The translations under genes were made by a program, and so were the position numbers. A stretch of DNA of 64,000 nt from Acidobacteriota bacterium (GTDB taxonomy: Bacteria > Acidobacteriota > Vicinamibacteria > Vicinamibacterales > SCN-69-37): the NCBI GenBank assembly GCA_016716905.1, contig JADJUS010000015.1, forward strand, positions 1 to 64,000, given 5' to 3'. Under the pieces are notes generated by a model that saw nothing but the letters and a program-made list of their open reading frames with translations, was not told the DNA's origin and ran no database searches. Shown piece after piece: positions 1 through 10,500 of the stretch (positions within the stretch are counted from its first letter, which is position 1; the number at the start of each line of letters is the position of its first letter).

Positions 1-45
1 CATCCCGCACGGCTGCAGTACGTCGTTGACCCGCACACGATTCAT
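1..45 (-). CDS. Possible N-terminal fragment of a gene running off the window
   Basis: An ATG at 45 on the minus strand opens a 15-codon frame that leaves the window at base 1. It lies 32 bp downstream of the isoprenoid-synthase-like pseudogene in the same orientation, so it could be the next gene of that run. Fifteen codons are too few for any family assignment, and this end of the window is rich in frameshifts, so the frame itself may not be trustworthy. Confidence 0.2.
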   Translation of the reverse strand, partial: MNRVRVNDVLQPCGM

Positions 46-77
46 CAGCCGGCCGGCGGTTTGTTGCGGGCGTTCCA

Positions 78-854
78 TCACCGATGGGCCACCTGTCGCG
101 CATACCGATGGCGTCGACCGGCCAGTCGAAGGATACGTGTGGCCGCCACGGTGAAGCCCCACAACGCCAGACGGAGCGGGAAAACACTTTACGGGTTCGC
201 CCTGAGCCCTCCGCATAGGCGCGCGCCGCGTCGGCCGTCAGGTCCAGCGCCTGCGAAAGAGACGCCGAGGCGGTCAGAAAACTCGGTAAGCCCGCGGAGG
301 CATCTTCCGCATAGTCCAGCACGTCGTCGATGACCTGACACTGCATCAGAATCCGGAAGAGTGTGTCCACGTCGGCGTCGGTGGCCTCGCCGCGGTCCTG
401 TTCACGGCCGTCAGGGTTCAACGCCATCGCGGCAGCCGTGGCCAGTGCCAGTCGCGCCACTCCTCCCGCATGAACGAACGGCGTCGAAACACCGTCGGTC
501 GCCACCGACGGCCGGCCGCGCTGTTTCGAGGGCTCGAAGGCGATGCAGGTATTGCTGAACGCACACATCCAGCCCGCGCGTGCCAGCCATCGCCGGGTGG
601 CCCGCATTCGGAAATGGCGGGGCCTTCCGGTCCCACACCGCATTGGCACATCCTTCAAAATCCGTGAACATCGCAAGCTCGGTGATTCTCCGCGAGCAGG
701 GGCCGCGAATGGCGAAGGACATGGAGCGTGTCGAACGCCACAATGCCCAGCATGCGCAGCGGCGTCCGTGGCGAAGCGCGCAGAACAGCGGCAGGCTCCG
801 AAGGAGGCATGCCACGGATACCACGGTGGCTCGCACTGGTCCGGCGTCAGACAT
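78..854 (-). pseudogene. Frameshifted all-alpha isoprenoid-synthase-like protein (squalene/phytoene synthase type)
   Basis: Reading from an ATG at 854, coding sequence can be followed through several frames to a TGA at 80-78. Recognisable pieces include SMSFAIRGP, FEGCANA and VCVQQYLHRLRALE, then one continuous stretch over about 420-181 containing ATDADVDTLFRIL, QCQVIDDVLDYAED and ADAARAYAEG, and after a frame change near 180 a C-terminal piece LRLALWGFTVAATRIL. The VIDDVLDYAED stretch resembles the second acidic motif of class 1 isoprenoid synthases, which would act on prenyl diphosphates. The start overlaps the end of the upstream metallophosphoesterase by 8 bp, as in an operon. At least three frameshifts are needed to join the pieces, so the gene is either decayed or carries sequencing indels. 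The family assignment is tentative. Confidence 0.4.
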
Positions 855-1561
855 GACAGAGCACCACTTCGCGAGGACACATCCAGCGGATCGGCAGCAG
901 GTCACTGACACCGCGACTGACCACAAGCCTGCTCGAACCACGCTGATGGCTCAGGTAGCAATAGGGGTAAAGAGCGCCCCGGGAAAGAGGCGATCGCGAT
1001 AGACGCCGCCCACTACCCGGAATCCATGCAGGTGCTCCAGCCAGACGAGGTCGTAACCTTCGTGCCGGGAATGTTTCCAGATCCGCGGGTTGTGTGCGCA
1101 GAGGGCAGCACGTCCGCTTCGGCAGGTGGCGCGCCTTCGGGTCCGGCAATCGCGATCACGCCTGCCATGCGCCACCCGTGCATTGGTGTCGTGATCCACT
1201 GCCCCGCCACGCACCACCGCATCGCAGACGCGGTCCATGCCGACGCGGCGGTCGCGGCCGCCGATCGCAAAGCATCGGCGCCACCTCGCCCAGCCTGCGC
1301 ACAAGAGTCGGCGAGAGACCCGAGCTCGGTCGAACGATCCACCGTGTCGCCACCCAGCAACACCAGATCCGGCCCGGAGCGCTGCGCCGCCTCCACGACC
1401 TGCCCGCACAGCCGATCCGTGCGCCCATTCCTGAGATGAATGTCGCTGACATACAGCAGCCGGCATGCGTCGTGACGCGTGGACAAGCGCTCCTCGCGGA
1501 CGTGCAGCGGCTGTTGCAACCCGATTTCAAGCAGCCCGCCAAGAACGCCTGTCGTGTTCAT
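847..1561 (-). pseudogene. Frameshifted metallophosphoesterase
   Basis: The N-terminal part (about 1561-1290) reads LYVSDIHLRNG and then LVLLGGDTVD, the first two metal-binding blocks (DxH and GDxxD) of calcineurin-like metallophosphoesterases. The expected GNHD block has decayed to IGGRDRRVG in another frame. A remnant of the GHxHG block, YDLVWLEHLHG, lies near 1060-1030, and the tail SRLVVSRGVSDLLPIRW ends at the TGA at 849-847 in a third frame. The members I know of are about 250-300 residues; the preserved pieces add up to about 235. Several indels are required, so as written the gene cannot make an intact enzyme. It lies upstream of, and overlaps, the isoprenoid-synthase-like gene. Confidence 0.6.
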
Positions 1562-1641
1562 GCTGTAAGAGACGCCTGTGGCGGCTCGAATGCCGTCAGC
1601 AGGCCGTGAGCATTACGTGAGATGGGGGTGAGATGGTCGGG

Positions 1642-1662
1642 GTCCTGGGTCCTGGGTCCTGG
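1642..1662. repeat. 7-bp tandem array, unit GTCCTGG x3
   Basis: Three exact copies of GTCCTGG lie end to end just downstream of the winged-helix pseudogene. It is the smallest of the short-unit arrays in this window. Its reverse complement, CCAGGAC, differs by one base from the unit at 46.7 kb, read cyclically. Confidence 0.8.
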
Positions 1663-1672
1663 AGTCCGGCGG

Positions 1673-2726
1673 TCACTCGCGACGTCTGAGGCCGCAGGCG
1701 AGGCCGAGGCCAAAGGTGGCGGCTTCGCCGAAGGCGAGGATGGCCCGCGACACGGGGCCGAAGTCCGGCTCGCCGATCAGCCTCCCCCAATGGTGCCAGC
1801 GTGGCGCGAGACCCTTCCACCGCGTCGGCAATCGCATGGATGGTGCCGCCCACGAGAGGAGATCCCGCAAGCGTCAACGCGAGGCCAGCCAGTCCACAGA
1901 GGACGCCGGTCAGGAGGGCCGAGCGCAGGCGGCGGACGGTCGCGAGCGCGACTCTTCATCCCCGCGGCTCCCCAATCACGACGCCCTCAAGCCCACCACC
2001 AACTTCGACGTCCACGCCGACCAGAGCGGCAAGCCCCAGCGCGCTATCCACTGGACCGCGACTCCGGCGATTCCGCCTCCCCAGTGCAGCGCCAGCCGTG
2101 CACGCCCAGACACGCTGCGCCCGCGCATGGGGTTCGGCCAGTGCCAGACCCGCTCCGACGCCGCCGCCACCCAACGCTCCGCACACGCCGCCGATCACCG
2201 CGAGGACGGGTGCAATCGCGATCGTGGCTGCGCTGCCGGGGGCGGCCGCGAGGATCAGGCCACCAAGACCACCGGCCGCGAGGCCGGCCAGCCCGCCACC
2301 CGTCGCTCCGCCAATCCAGTGCGGGTGCGCCACCTGAGCGTCGAGCGTGGCCGTGGCGCCCAGCGCGGCCTCGGCGACGCCCAGTGCGGCCTCGTTCGGG
2401 GGCGCAGCGTCCTCCTCTTCAATCACGTCCAGGACAAACTGGTAGCCGTGGCGTGAAACGGTGCGGATGAAGCGGGGCTCGCTTGGGTCGTCGCCCAACG
2501 TGCGGCGGATGGTGCGGACGGCCTGGCTGAGCGCGCTGTCCGAGACGTTGGCATCCGTCCAGACGCGTTCAAAGATCTCGCGGCGATGCACTGCCTCGTG
2601 ACGCCGTTCGATCAGTAGCACCAGAAGATCAAAGTACCGGGGGATCAGCGGCACTTCACGTCCATCGCGAACGATCAGACGCCGCTGAGGCGAGAGCGTG
2701 AACTCGCTGAAGCGGTATCGAATCAC
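1673..2726 (-). pseudogene. Winged-helix (OmpR/CadC-type) DNA-binding protein with membrane C-terminus, frameshifted 3' half
   Basis: Translation starts at a GTG at 2726 that overlaps the stop of the upstream gene (GTGA). The first ~105 codons are intact and form a Trans_reg_C-type winged helix: REVPLIPRYFDLLVLLIE, then VSDSALSQAVRTIRRTLGDD and the C-terminal hairpin FIRTVSRHGYQFV. A Gly/Ala-rich hydrophobic region follows (GGLAGLAAGGLGGLILAAAPG), as in one-component regulators with a membrane or glycine-zipper tail. Downstream of about 2150 the frame changes at least three times, with coding-like pieces GIAGVAVQWIARWG, AGSPLVGGTIHAIADAVEG and FGEAATFGLGLACGL, ending at 1673. The DNA-binding half would still be made; the C-terminal part is scrambled as written. 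Confidence 0.6.
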
Positions 2727-3316
2727 GAGGGTGCGTTGTCTCCGCGCGCGCTCATGCGCTGCAGTGCCCGCTCGTTCGTCTTGTAGGACTGGTGCAGCAA
2801 CGACGCCAGCACGGCGAGTGCGACCGCCATCATCAGCGGGAGCTGGAACATCTTGTCGGGCGGCAACACCATCCCCATCGCCATCGCGCCGACAGAAATG
2901 ACACCGGCCATGATGGCAAACGGCAGTGATTTGTAGTACCACGCGTACGGAAAGAAATGCGCCCCCGTGATGATCGCGTAGGTCATCACGAAGTAGTCGG
3001 GGTCTTTCAGCATGACAAACACGAGGAACGGAAAGTAGAACAGCTGCGCAAAGTTGAGCCAGAGCCCCAGCGGCTCAAGCGGGTTATTGGCCACCTTCCA
3101 GTTCGTCTTGTAGACCTTGGACAGCGCAAACGCCAATGGAATGGTGATGCTGCCGACAATGAACGTGAAGACGCTCTTGTTGTACGCCGTAGACGACCAG
3201 CTCCAGATATAGGCGATGCACAGCCAGACAACGGTTGCAGAAGTGATGAAGTCAATCCCGTTCTTCGCCTGAACCGAAAGGTTCAGGCGAAGTCTGTCAA
3301 ATTCTGCCTTCTGCAT
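2723..3316 (-). CDS. Small polytopic membrane protein (DUF7010-like?)
   Basis: A 197-residue protein with about five hydrophobic segments, beginning MQKAEFDRLRL and running through WLCIAYIWSW, FTFIVGSITIPLAFAL, LNFAQLFYFPFLVFVML, MTYAIITGAHFFPYAWYY and AIMAGVISVGAMAMGMVL. The chosen ATG at 3316 has a Shine-Dalgarno-like AGGGAG seven bases upstream; an ATG 13 codons earlier would overlap katG. The layout recalls the DUF7010 group of small integral membrane proteins, but I hold that loosely and no function is known to me. It follows katG by 16 bp and overlaps the winged-helix gene by 4 bp, so the three probably share a transcript. Confidence 0.75.
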   Translation of the reverse strand: MQKAEFDRLRLNLSVQAKNGIDFITSATVVWLCIAYIWSWSSTAYNKSVFTFIVGSITIPLAFALSKVYKTNWKVANNPLEPLGLWLNFAQLFYFPFLVFVMLKDPDYFVMTYAIITGAHFFPYAWYYKSLPFAIMAGVISVGAMAMGMVLPPDKMFQLPLMMAVALAVLASLLHQSYKTNERALQRMSARGDNAPS

Positions 3317-3332
3317 CGCCTGGCTCCCTTGT

Positions 3333-5525
3333 TCAGGCCACGTCGTACCGATCAAGGTTCATCACCTTGGTCCAGGCCGCCACGAAGTCACGCACAAACG
3401 TATCCTTCGCGTCGTCACACGCATACACCTCGGCAAGCGCTCTCAGCACCGAGTTGGAACCAAAGACCAGGTCGGCACGCGTACCGGTCCACGTCACCTT
3501 GCCGGTCGCGCGATCGCGGCCCTGGTAGACGCCGGCCAGATCCGCCGCAGGCTCCCAGATCGTTTTCATGTCGAGCAGGTTGACGAAGAAGTCGTTGGTC
3601 AGCGCACCAGGCCGCGCCGTGAACACCCCGTGTCTGGACTGCCCCACGTTCACATCCAGCACGCGCAGACCGCCGACAAGCGCGGTCATCTCGGGCGCGG
3701 TCAGTGTGAGCAACTGGGCCTTGTCCACCAACTGCTCCTCGGCCGACATGCCATGGGCCTTCCGGATGTAGTTTCGGAAGCCGTCAGACGCCGGTTCGAG
3801 TGGCGCAAAGGCTTCCACGTCGGTTTGGTCCTGCGATGCGTCCATGCGCCCCGGCGTAAAGGGCACCGTCACCTGGTGTCCAGCATCGCTGGCTGCCTTC
3901 TCCACGGCGGCGCTGCCACCGAGTACGATCAGATCCGCGAGCGAGACTTTCTTGCCACCAGACTGCGCAGCATTAAATTCCTGCTGGATCCGTTCGAGGA
4001 CATCCAGCACCTTCCCCAACTGCGCCGGCTGATTCACTTCCCAAGATTTCTGCGGCGCCAGACGGATGCGCGCGCCATTCGCGCCCCCGCGCTTGTCGCT
4101 GCCGCGGAAGGTCGAGGCCGACGCCCACGCGGTCGAGACCAGCTGCGAAACCGTCAGCCCCGACGCGAGAACCTTCGCCTTCAACGCCGCGATGTCCTGC
4201 GCGCCGACGAGCGGATGGTCCACCGCCGGAATCGGGTCCTGCCACAGCAGGCTCTCTTTGGGCACCAGCGTGCCGAGATACCGCGTGGTGGGCCCCATGT
4301 CGCGATGCGTCAGCTTGAACCATGCACGCGCAAAGGCGTCTGCGAACTCCTGCGGGTGCTCGAAGAAGCGGCGCGAAATCTTCTCGTAGGCCGGATCCAT
4401 TCTGAGCGCCATGTCTGCGGTGGTCATCATGGGAGCGTGCCGGATCGCGGGGTCGTGCGCATCAGGCACGGTGTTCGCGGCGACCGCGCCCTTCGGCGTC
4501 CACTGCTGGGCGCCCGCTGGGCTCTTCGTCAGTTGCCACTCGTACTTGAACAGCGTCTCGAAGTAGCTGTTGTCCCAGGTGATGGGCGTCGGCGTCCAGG
4601 CGCCTTCAATGCCGCTGGTGGTTGTGTGCACGCCACTCCCACTGCCCAACTTGTTCTTCCAGCCCAGGCCCTGCTCCTCGATGGGCGCCCCTTCGGGTTC
4701 CGGTCCCACCAGGGCCGGGTCGCCCGCGCCATGGGCCTTGCCGAATGTGTGCCCACCGGCGACAAGGGCCACCGTCTCTTCGTCGTTCATCGCCATGCGC
4801 TTGAACGTCTCGCGGATATCCCGGGCCGAGGCAATCGGATCCGGATTGCCATTGGGTCCTTCGGGATTCACGTAAATCAATCCCATCTGCACGGCGGCCA
4901 GCGGGTTCGACAGATCGCGATCGCCACTGTAGCGTTCGTCCGCCAGCCACTTACCTTCGGGGCCCCAGAAGATGTCTTCTTCGGGCTCCCACACATCGGC
5001 ACGACCGCCGGCGAAGCCGAACGGCTTGAAGCCCATCGAATCCAGCGCGACATTGCCGGCCAACACCATCAGGTCCGCCCAGGAGATCTTCCTGCCGTAC
5101 TTCTGCTTGAGGGGCCACAGCAGGCGGCGCGCCTTGTCGAGGTTGCCGTTGTCGGGCCAGCTGTTGAGGGGCGCAAAGCGCTGCGTGCCTGAACCGGCGC
5201 CACCGCGGCCATCGCCCACACGATACGTCCCCGCGCTGTGCCACGCCATCCGAATGAAAAACGGTCCGTAGTGGCCGTAGTCGGCGGGCCACCAGTCCTG
5301 CGAGTCTGTCATCAGAGCATGCAGATCCTTGACCAGCGCATCCAGATCCAGGCTCTGGAACTCAGCGGCGTAGTCAAACGCCTCTCCCATCGGGTTGGAC
5401 AGCGAGGAATGCTGATGCAGGATGTGCAGATTGAGTTGATTCGGCCACCAGGTGGCATTTGCCGAGGCTCCGGCCGTGTGTCGGCGCGCATCGCCCGTTA
5501 CGGGGCATTTTGAGTCGTTTGACAT
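3333..5525 (-). CDS. katG: Catalase-peroxidase KatG
   Basis: A 730-residue bifunctional haem enzyme that disproportionates hydrogen peroxide and also acts as a peroxidase; full family length with both the catalytic N-terminal and the structural C-terminal peroxidase domains. The distal triad is visible in IRMAWHSAGTYR (Arg92, Trp95, His96) and the proximal haem ligand is His259 in AGGHTFGKAHG. The Trp95-Tyr218-Met244 adduct residues needed for catalase activity are all present (LIYVNPEG, KRMAMND). No signal peptide is seen, so it is cytoplasmic. It starts 9 bp after the GT-C-like gene and is followed closely by the small membrane protein. No OxyR or Fur gene is adjacent, so its regulation cannot be read from this window. 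Confidence 0.97.
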   Translation of the reverse strand: MSNDSKCPVTGDARRHTAGASANATWWPNQLNLHILHQHSSLSNPMGEAFDYAAEFQSLDLDALVKDLHALMTDSQDWWPADYGHYGPFFIRMAWHSAGTYRVGDGRGGAGSGTQRFAPLNSWPDNGNLDKARRLLWPLKQKYGRKISWADLMVLAGNVALDSMGFKPFGFAGGRADVWEPEEDIFWGPEGKWLADERYSGDRDLSNPLAAVQMGLIYVNPEGPNGNPDPIASARDIRETFKRMAMNDEETVALVAGGHTFGKAHGAGDPALVGPEPEGAPIEEQGLGWKNKLGSGSGVHTTTSGIEGAWTPTPITWDNSYFETLFKYEWQLTKSPAGAQQWTPKGAVAANTVPDAHDPAIRHAPMMTTADMALRMDPAYEKISRRFFEHPQEFADAFARAWFKLTHRDMGPTTRYLGTLVPKESLLWQDPIPAVDHPLVGAQDIAALKAKVLASGLTVSQLVSTAWASASTFRGSDKRGGANGARIRLAPQKSWEVNQPAQLGKVLDVLERIQQEFNAAQSGGKKVSLADLIVLGGSAAVEKAASDAGHQVTVPFTPGRMDASQDQTDVEAFAPLEPASDGFRNYIRKAHGMSAEEQLVDKAQLLTLTAPEMTALVGGLRVLDVNVGQSRHGVFTARPGALTNDFFVNLLDMKTIWEPAADLAGVYQGRDRATGKVTWTGTRADLVFGSNSVLRALAEVYACDDAKDTFVRDFVAAWTKVMNLDRYDVA

Positions 5526-5534
5526 CCTTGAATT

Positions 5535-7496
5535 CTATCGCAGGCCGACCGGCGCCGTCGTGATGCGAACAATGCTGACCGCAAGATCACGTGAGTCGGC
5601 TGACTGCCCCAGAGCGCTCGGCTTCCACGTCTGGTCGTACTCGAGCCTGATTGAAGCGAGCAGACCACCCGACCGCGGAACCGTCACGGTGAAGGGCTGA
5701 TGCGCGGCCGCATTCAACACCTCGATCTCACCGGTCGGCTTGCCATCCACCGACACTCGGATACGCGTGCGGCGTTCCGGGCTCGCAATGGCGTTGAGCC
5801 ACAGCGTGACGTCGGTGTCCCGATCCGTGGGCACCGGCAGATGAAGGTCTGACGAAGCGGCAGTCGACCAGACCTCGGCCGGCCCTGGCGCCGGCGGCGC
5901 CGCCCACCCCGCACCCAGCCACCGCGCAAAGTCCGCATCGGTGGTATCGATCGACTCGCGAGCGAACCGGGCCACGACCTCCGCATTGTGTGCGAGCAGT
6001 CGCGACATCGTGAATCGGCGGCCCGCCGGGTCCTGGCCCGGCATCGTCACGTCTTCGTAGAGCAAGCCGCTGCCCGGTCCCATCAGCCACGGCTGCTTCC
6101 ACCAGGTGCGGCCGAAGAAGAAACCGTTCATGCCGCGATCGCGAACGTAGTCGAGCATCCGGCCCTGTTCGATGGCCGGTAACACCTCGGAGTTGGCCAG
6201 CCCGTCGAGATTGACGGTCGTGAAGGGGGCAAACCAGCCCCACATGCCCGCATCGGAGTTGCCCACCACCGCGTCAGGAGGAAGGCTCGCCGCCACTACA
6301 CGGATGCGGGCAGGTTCGGCAGCCTGGTCTGGCCACGGTCCGCGAGCCAGCACGTCACGTGCCTGGAACGAAAGGCCGAGGCCGATGAACACTGCCGCCG
6401 CGAAGGCCATGGACCGGCGAGGCAGCAGCGTCACGACCAGCGCCACCAACAGCATTGCCAGCGCGATGATTGGCGCCAGGTACCATTCGCGAATCACCAG
6501 CCGCCACGCGCCTCCCAGCAGCACCGCCGCCCCGTAGGCCAGGAGGGTCGCGACAAACGCTGCGCGCACCAGCGTCACGCCGTGCCGCCAGTACGCGATT
6601 GCGCCAAGGACACCCGCGATCGCCAGTCCCAACTGATTGACCAGCCCGAGCCGGTCGCCCAGCGTCCCGAGACTCGCCGCGAGTACGGCCGCGGGCCGTG
6701 TCGCCAGCACATCCAGAGACCCGTGAAACGCGTGGTAGCGCTGCTCCATCACGACAAACGCCCGGCCCGAGTCCTGCATCACACTGCCGAACACGACGAC
6801 GTTGTAGATGAACCAGGGGGCCATGATGAGTGCGGCCACCACACCGGCTCGTACCAGGAGTCGAAGCGTGGCCAGAGGCTCACCACGATGCCGGATCAGA
6901 ATGGCCACCCAGACGAGCACGGCCAAAAACGCGGCGTCTGTTCGGCTCAGGCATACGGCGGCGGTGATGACACCGAGGCGGATCGCATCAGGTGACGAGC
7001 CGACACCCCGTACAAATCCCTGCCACAACAAAAGACTTGTGGTGAACATCAGCAGGCCTGTTTCGAGGCCGTTCACCGCGTGCGTCAACACGATGGGATT
7101 GAGCGCCATCAGGACGCTGAAGGCCACCGCCACGCGGGCATCCCACAGGTGCTCCACGCAGCGCGCCAGCACGGCAATCGCCAACGCCGTCAGGATCGCG
7201 CCGGCGATGAGGACGTACACGAACGTGTGCCCCGACACGGCCAGCACGGGTGTGATGACCATGGCCCAAAGCGGATGAAAACCGTTCGTCCGCGTGAGGC
7301 CGTCGAACGAAAACCACCATCCATCGCGAATATGTTCTGCAACACCAAAGTAATAAAACGCATCGTCTGGCACGAAGCCGAGAAGACGGTCAGGATTTGT
7401 TGCGGCGAGGTACCCCACCCACAGGGATGAGGCAAAAGCGAAGGCGAGGGGCCATAACCACAGGAAGGCTCGCGTCACGCCAGCGGAGCCTATCAT
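5535..7496 (-). CDS. GT-C fold glycosyltransferase-like polytopic membrane protein
   Basis: A 653-residue protein with about 11 hydrophobic segments in the first ~430 residues and a soluble C-terminal third. After the first membrane helix it carries PDDAFYYF (Asp44-Asp45) and then TRTNGFHPLW, matching the first periplasmic loop of GT-C enzymes, where paired acidic residues act in catalysis with polyprenyl-phosphate sugar donors. The C-terminal region from about residue 530 looks like a beta-rich module. Donor, acceptor and pathway cannot be told from sequence. The start codon lies 38 bp from the divergent GH127 gene, so the two share a very short promoter region; katG follows 9 bp downstream. 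Confidence 0.7.
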   Translation of the reverse strand: MIGSAGVTRAFLWLWPLAFAFASSLWVGYLAATNPDRLLGFVPDDAFYYFGVAEHIRDGWWFSFDGLTRTNGFHPLWAMVITPVLAVSGHTFVYVLIAGAILTALAIAVLARCVEHLWDARVAVAFSVLMALNPIVLTHAVNGLETGLLMFTTSLLLWQGFVRGVGSSPDAIRLGVITAAVCLSRTDAAFLAVLVWVAILIRHRGEPLATLRLLVRAGVVAALIMAPWFIYNVVVFGSVMQDSGRAFVVMEQRYHAFHGSLDVLATRPAAVLAASLGTLGDRLGLVNQLGLAIAGVLGAIAYWRHGVTLVRAAFVATLLAYGAAVLLGGAWRLVIREWYLAPIIALAMLLVALVVTLLPRRSMAFAAAVFIGLGLSFQARDVLARGPWPDQAAEPARIRVVAASLPPDAVVGNSDAGMWGWFAPFTTVNLDGLANSEVLPAIEQGRMLDYVRDRGMNGFFFGRTWWKQPWLMGPGSGLLYEDVTMPGQDPAGRRFTMSRLLAHNAEVVARFARESIDTTDADFARWLGAGWAAPPAPGPAEVWSTAASSDLHLPVPTDRDTDVTLWLNAIASPERRTRIRVSVDGKPTGEIEVLNAAAHQPFTVTVPRSGGLLASIRLEYDQTWKPSALGQSADSRDLAVSIVRITTAPVGLR

Positions 7497-7521
7497 GGCG
7501 CTCCGCCTGCGTCGGGGCGCT

Positions 7522-7527
7522 TATAAT
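7522..7527 (+). promoter_or_regulatory. -10 box TATAAT, seven bases before a start codon
   Basis: A perfect TATAAT ends 7 nt before the ATG of the GH127 gene at 7535. A transcript starting at the usual distance would begin at or next to the ATG, so a leaderless mRNA is inferred. No good -35 hexamer is seen. Confidence 0.5.
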
Positions 7528-7534
7528 CTCCCCC

Positions 7535-10500
7535 ATGACCCGCGTCCTGCTTCCGCTCTTTCTGGCCGTCTCGACGATCGCGGCCGTTGTTGCCCAACAG
7601 GGAGCCCTGACCGGGCAGGCCGCTGGCCAGGGCGGCGACCAGTTTCTCGACGGCATCGGTGAGACCAGCCTGGTGGCCCGGTACGTGTTCAACGGCAACA
7701 CCGAAGACTCATCGAGGAACCAACTGCATGCGACCATGCGTGGTACCGGTGCGGTGTTCGTTGATGATGGTGGGCGACGCGTCCTGCTCCTGACCGGCGC
7801 CGGCAGCCACGTGCAACTGCCGTCGGAGGCACTGGAAGGCGAGGATGCCATCGCGGTGGTGGGCTGGCTCTACCTGCCCACTCGTGCGACAGGGCCTGTT
7901 TTTGATTTTGGCCAGAACATCGACACGCGGCTGTTCGCGGTGGTTGATGCCCAGGGATTCCGCGCCTCAGCGGTGGTGGGCGGCAAGACACAGGGTGAGG
8001 CTCCGCCGAAGCCGGTGGTGGAGAACCAGTGGATTCACTTCGCGGTGGTCCTTGACCCGGCCACCAAAGTGTTGACGACGTACCTGGATGGCGTACGTGC
8101 GGGCCAGGCCACGGGAGTTGCGGTCACCCCGGAGCAGTTGGTTCCACAGGCGCTGTCGACCAACCGCCTGTTCCTTGGGCGAACGCAGGACGACAATGCG
8201 GCCACGCTCCATGGACGGCTCCGCGACGTGCGTCTCTATCGCATCGCGCTGGGTGATGAACCCATTGCCACGATCCGGCGCAACGCGCTGGCGGCGACGC
8301 AGACCGCGCAAGGTGGCGGTGGCCGCGGCCGCGGCGCGGCGCCGCAGATCTCCACCGCCAACATCCCGAAGGAATCTCCATTTGCCGGGAGGCTGACTGT
8401 GGTTCCGGACATCACTGTGGAAACGGTCGTCGGTACGTTGCCGCGACTGCCGGCGTCCATCCCCGCCACGTATGCGGGCGGTGTTGCCGGTGAGGCGCGT
8501 GTGATCTGGCCCTCACCCACCGACAATGCCGCAGTGCTGAAGGTGGGCACGTACACCGTGAGCGGCCTGGTGCCGGGCACTCGCTTTGAGCCGAAGGCCA
8601 CGGTCATCATCAAAGTACCAGTCGGCACCACCACGCCGCCAGACCGGCTGGTGGAGGCGTTCCCGCTCAACCAGGTGGTGCTCGATCGCGACACACAGGG
8701 GCGCGACACGCCGTTCATCAAGAATCGCGACAAGTTCCTGCGCACGCTGGCGGCGACCAACCCTGACGCGTTTCTTTACAACTTCAGAGAAGCGTTTGGG
8801 CAGCCGCAACCGGCGGGCACGCGGCAGCTTGAAGGTTGGGACAACCAGACCACGCGGTTGCGCGGGCATGCAAGCGGTCACTACCTGACAGCCATCGCAC
8901 AGGCCTATGCCAGCACCGGGTATGACCCGGCGCTGCAGGCAAAGTTCCTGACGAAGATGAACTATCTGGTGGACACGCTCTACGACTTGTCGCACAAGTC
9001 GGGCCGGCCGGCACAGGCGGGCGGGCCGTCAGTGGCCGATCCGACAGCGGTTCCGGTTGGCCCCGGCCGAGCGAGCTACGATTCAAACCTCAGGGCCGGC
9101 GCCGTTCGCACCGACTACTGGAACTGGGGCACGGGCTTCATCAGCGCGTATCCGCCCGACCAGTTCATCATGCTCGAGCGCGGCGCCACCTACGGCACAC
9201 AGGACAGCCAGATCTGGGCGCCCTACTACACGCTGCACAAGATCCTCGCGGGCCTGCTCGACACCTACGAAGTGGCCGGCAACAAGAAGGCGCTTGAAAT
9301 TGCACGTGGCATGGGCGGCTGGGTGCAGACGCGACTGAGTGCGCTGCCGACCGAGACGCGCATCAGCATGTGGAACCGGTACATTGCCGGCGAATACGGC
9401 GGCATGAACGAAGCGATGGCCCGCCTGTTCCGACTCACCGGCGAACGGCGCTTCCTGGACACGGCGAAGTTGTTCGACAACATCAACTTCTTCTATGGCA
9501 ACGCGAACCGCGATCACGGTCTGGCCAAGGGCGTGGATACCATCCGCGGCAGACACGCCAACCAGCACATTCCACAGATCACGGGCGCACTCGAGACGTT
9601 CCGCAACACGAAGGAACTGCCGTATTACATGATCGCGTCCAACTTCTGGGAGATCGTCAACAGCGGTTACACCTACAGCATTGGTGGCGTGGCCGGCGCG
9701 CGCAATCCGAACAACGCCGAGTGTTTCCCCGTGCAGCCAAACACCCTCTGGGAGAATGGTTTCGCGTCAGGCGGTCAGAACGAGACCTGCGCCTCCTACA
9801 ACCTGCTGAAACTCGATCGGCAGCTCTTCATGTACGACCAGACCGCGAAGTACATGGACCACTACGAGCGCGCGCTCTACAACCACATCCTGGCCTCGGT
9901 GGCTGAGCAGGACGCCGGCAACACGTATCACGTGCCGCTCAACCCGGGCGCGCAGAAGCGGTTCGGCAACGCGGACATGACCGGCTTCACGTGCTGCAAC
10001 GGGACGGCGCTCGAAAGCCACACCAAACTGCAGGACACGATCTACTTCAGGAGCGCCAACAACTCGGCGCTCTACGTGAACCTCTTCATCCCGTCCACAC
10101 TGACCTGGACCGAGCGTAAGGTGACCGTGCAGCAAGTCACCGACTTCCCCAACGCCGACACCACGAAACTGGTCATCAAGGGGTCGGGGCGGTTTGACGT
10201 CAAAGTGCGGGTGCCCGCATGGGCCACGCGCGGTGTTTTCGTGACGATCAACGGCCGCGACGAGGCGGTGAAGGCCGCCGCAGGCGGCTACCTGACGCTC
10301 GCGCGCACGTGGCGCGACGGCGACACGATCGAGGTACGGATGCCCTTCGGGTTCCACCTGGACCACGTGCCCGATCAGCCCAACGTGGCCAGCTTGCTCT
10401 ACGGCCCGGTCCTGCTGGCTGCTGAAGAGCCCGCTGCGCGCACCGACTGGCGCCCGGTGGTGCTCGACGCCACCGACATCAGCCGGTCAATTACGGGCGA

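Noticed and set aside
3630..5192. Long plus-strand open frame (520 codons) opposite katG
   Set aside because: High GC makes long antisense frames common; the translation is Arg/His-rich and has no family features, whereas the minus strand is a perfect KatG. The same applies to antisense frames opposite gatB, pckA, the histidine kinase, the amidohydrolase, the adaptor and the RND pump.
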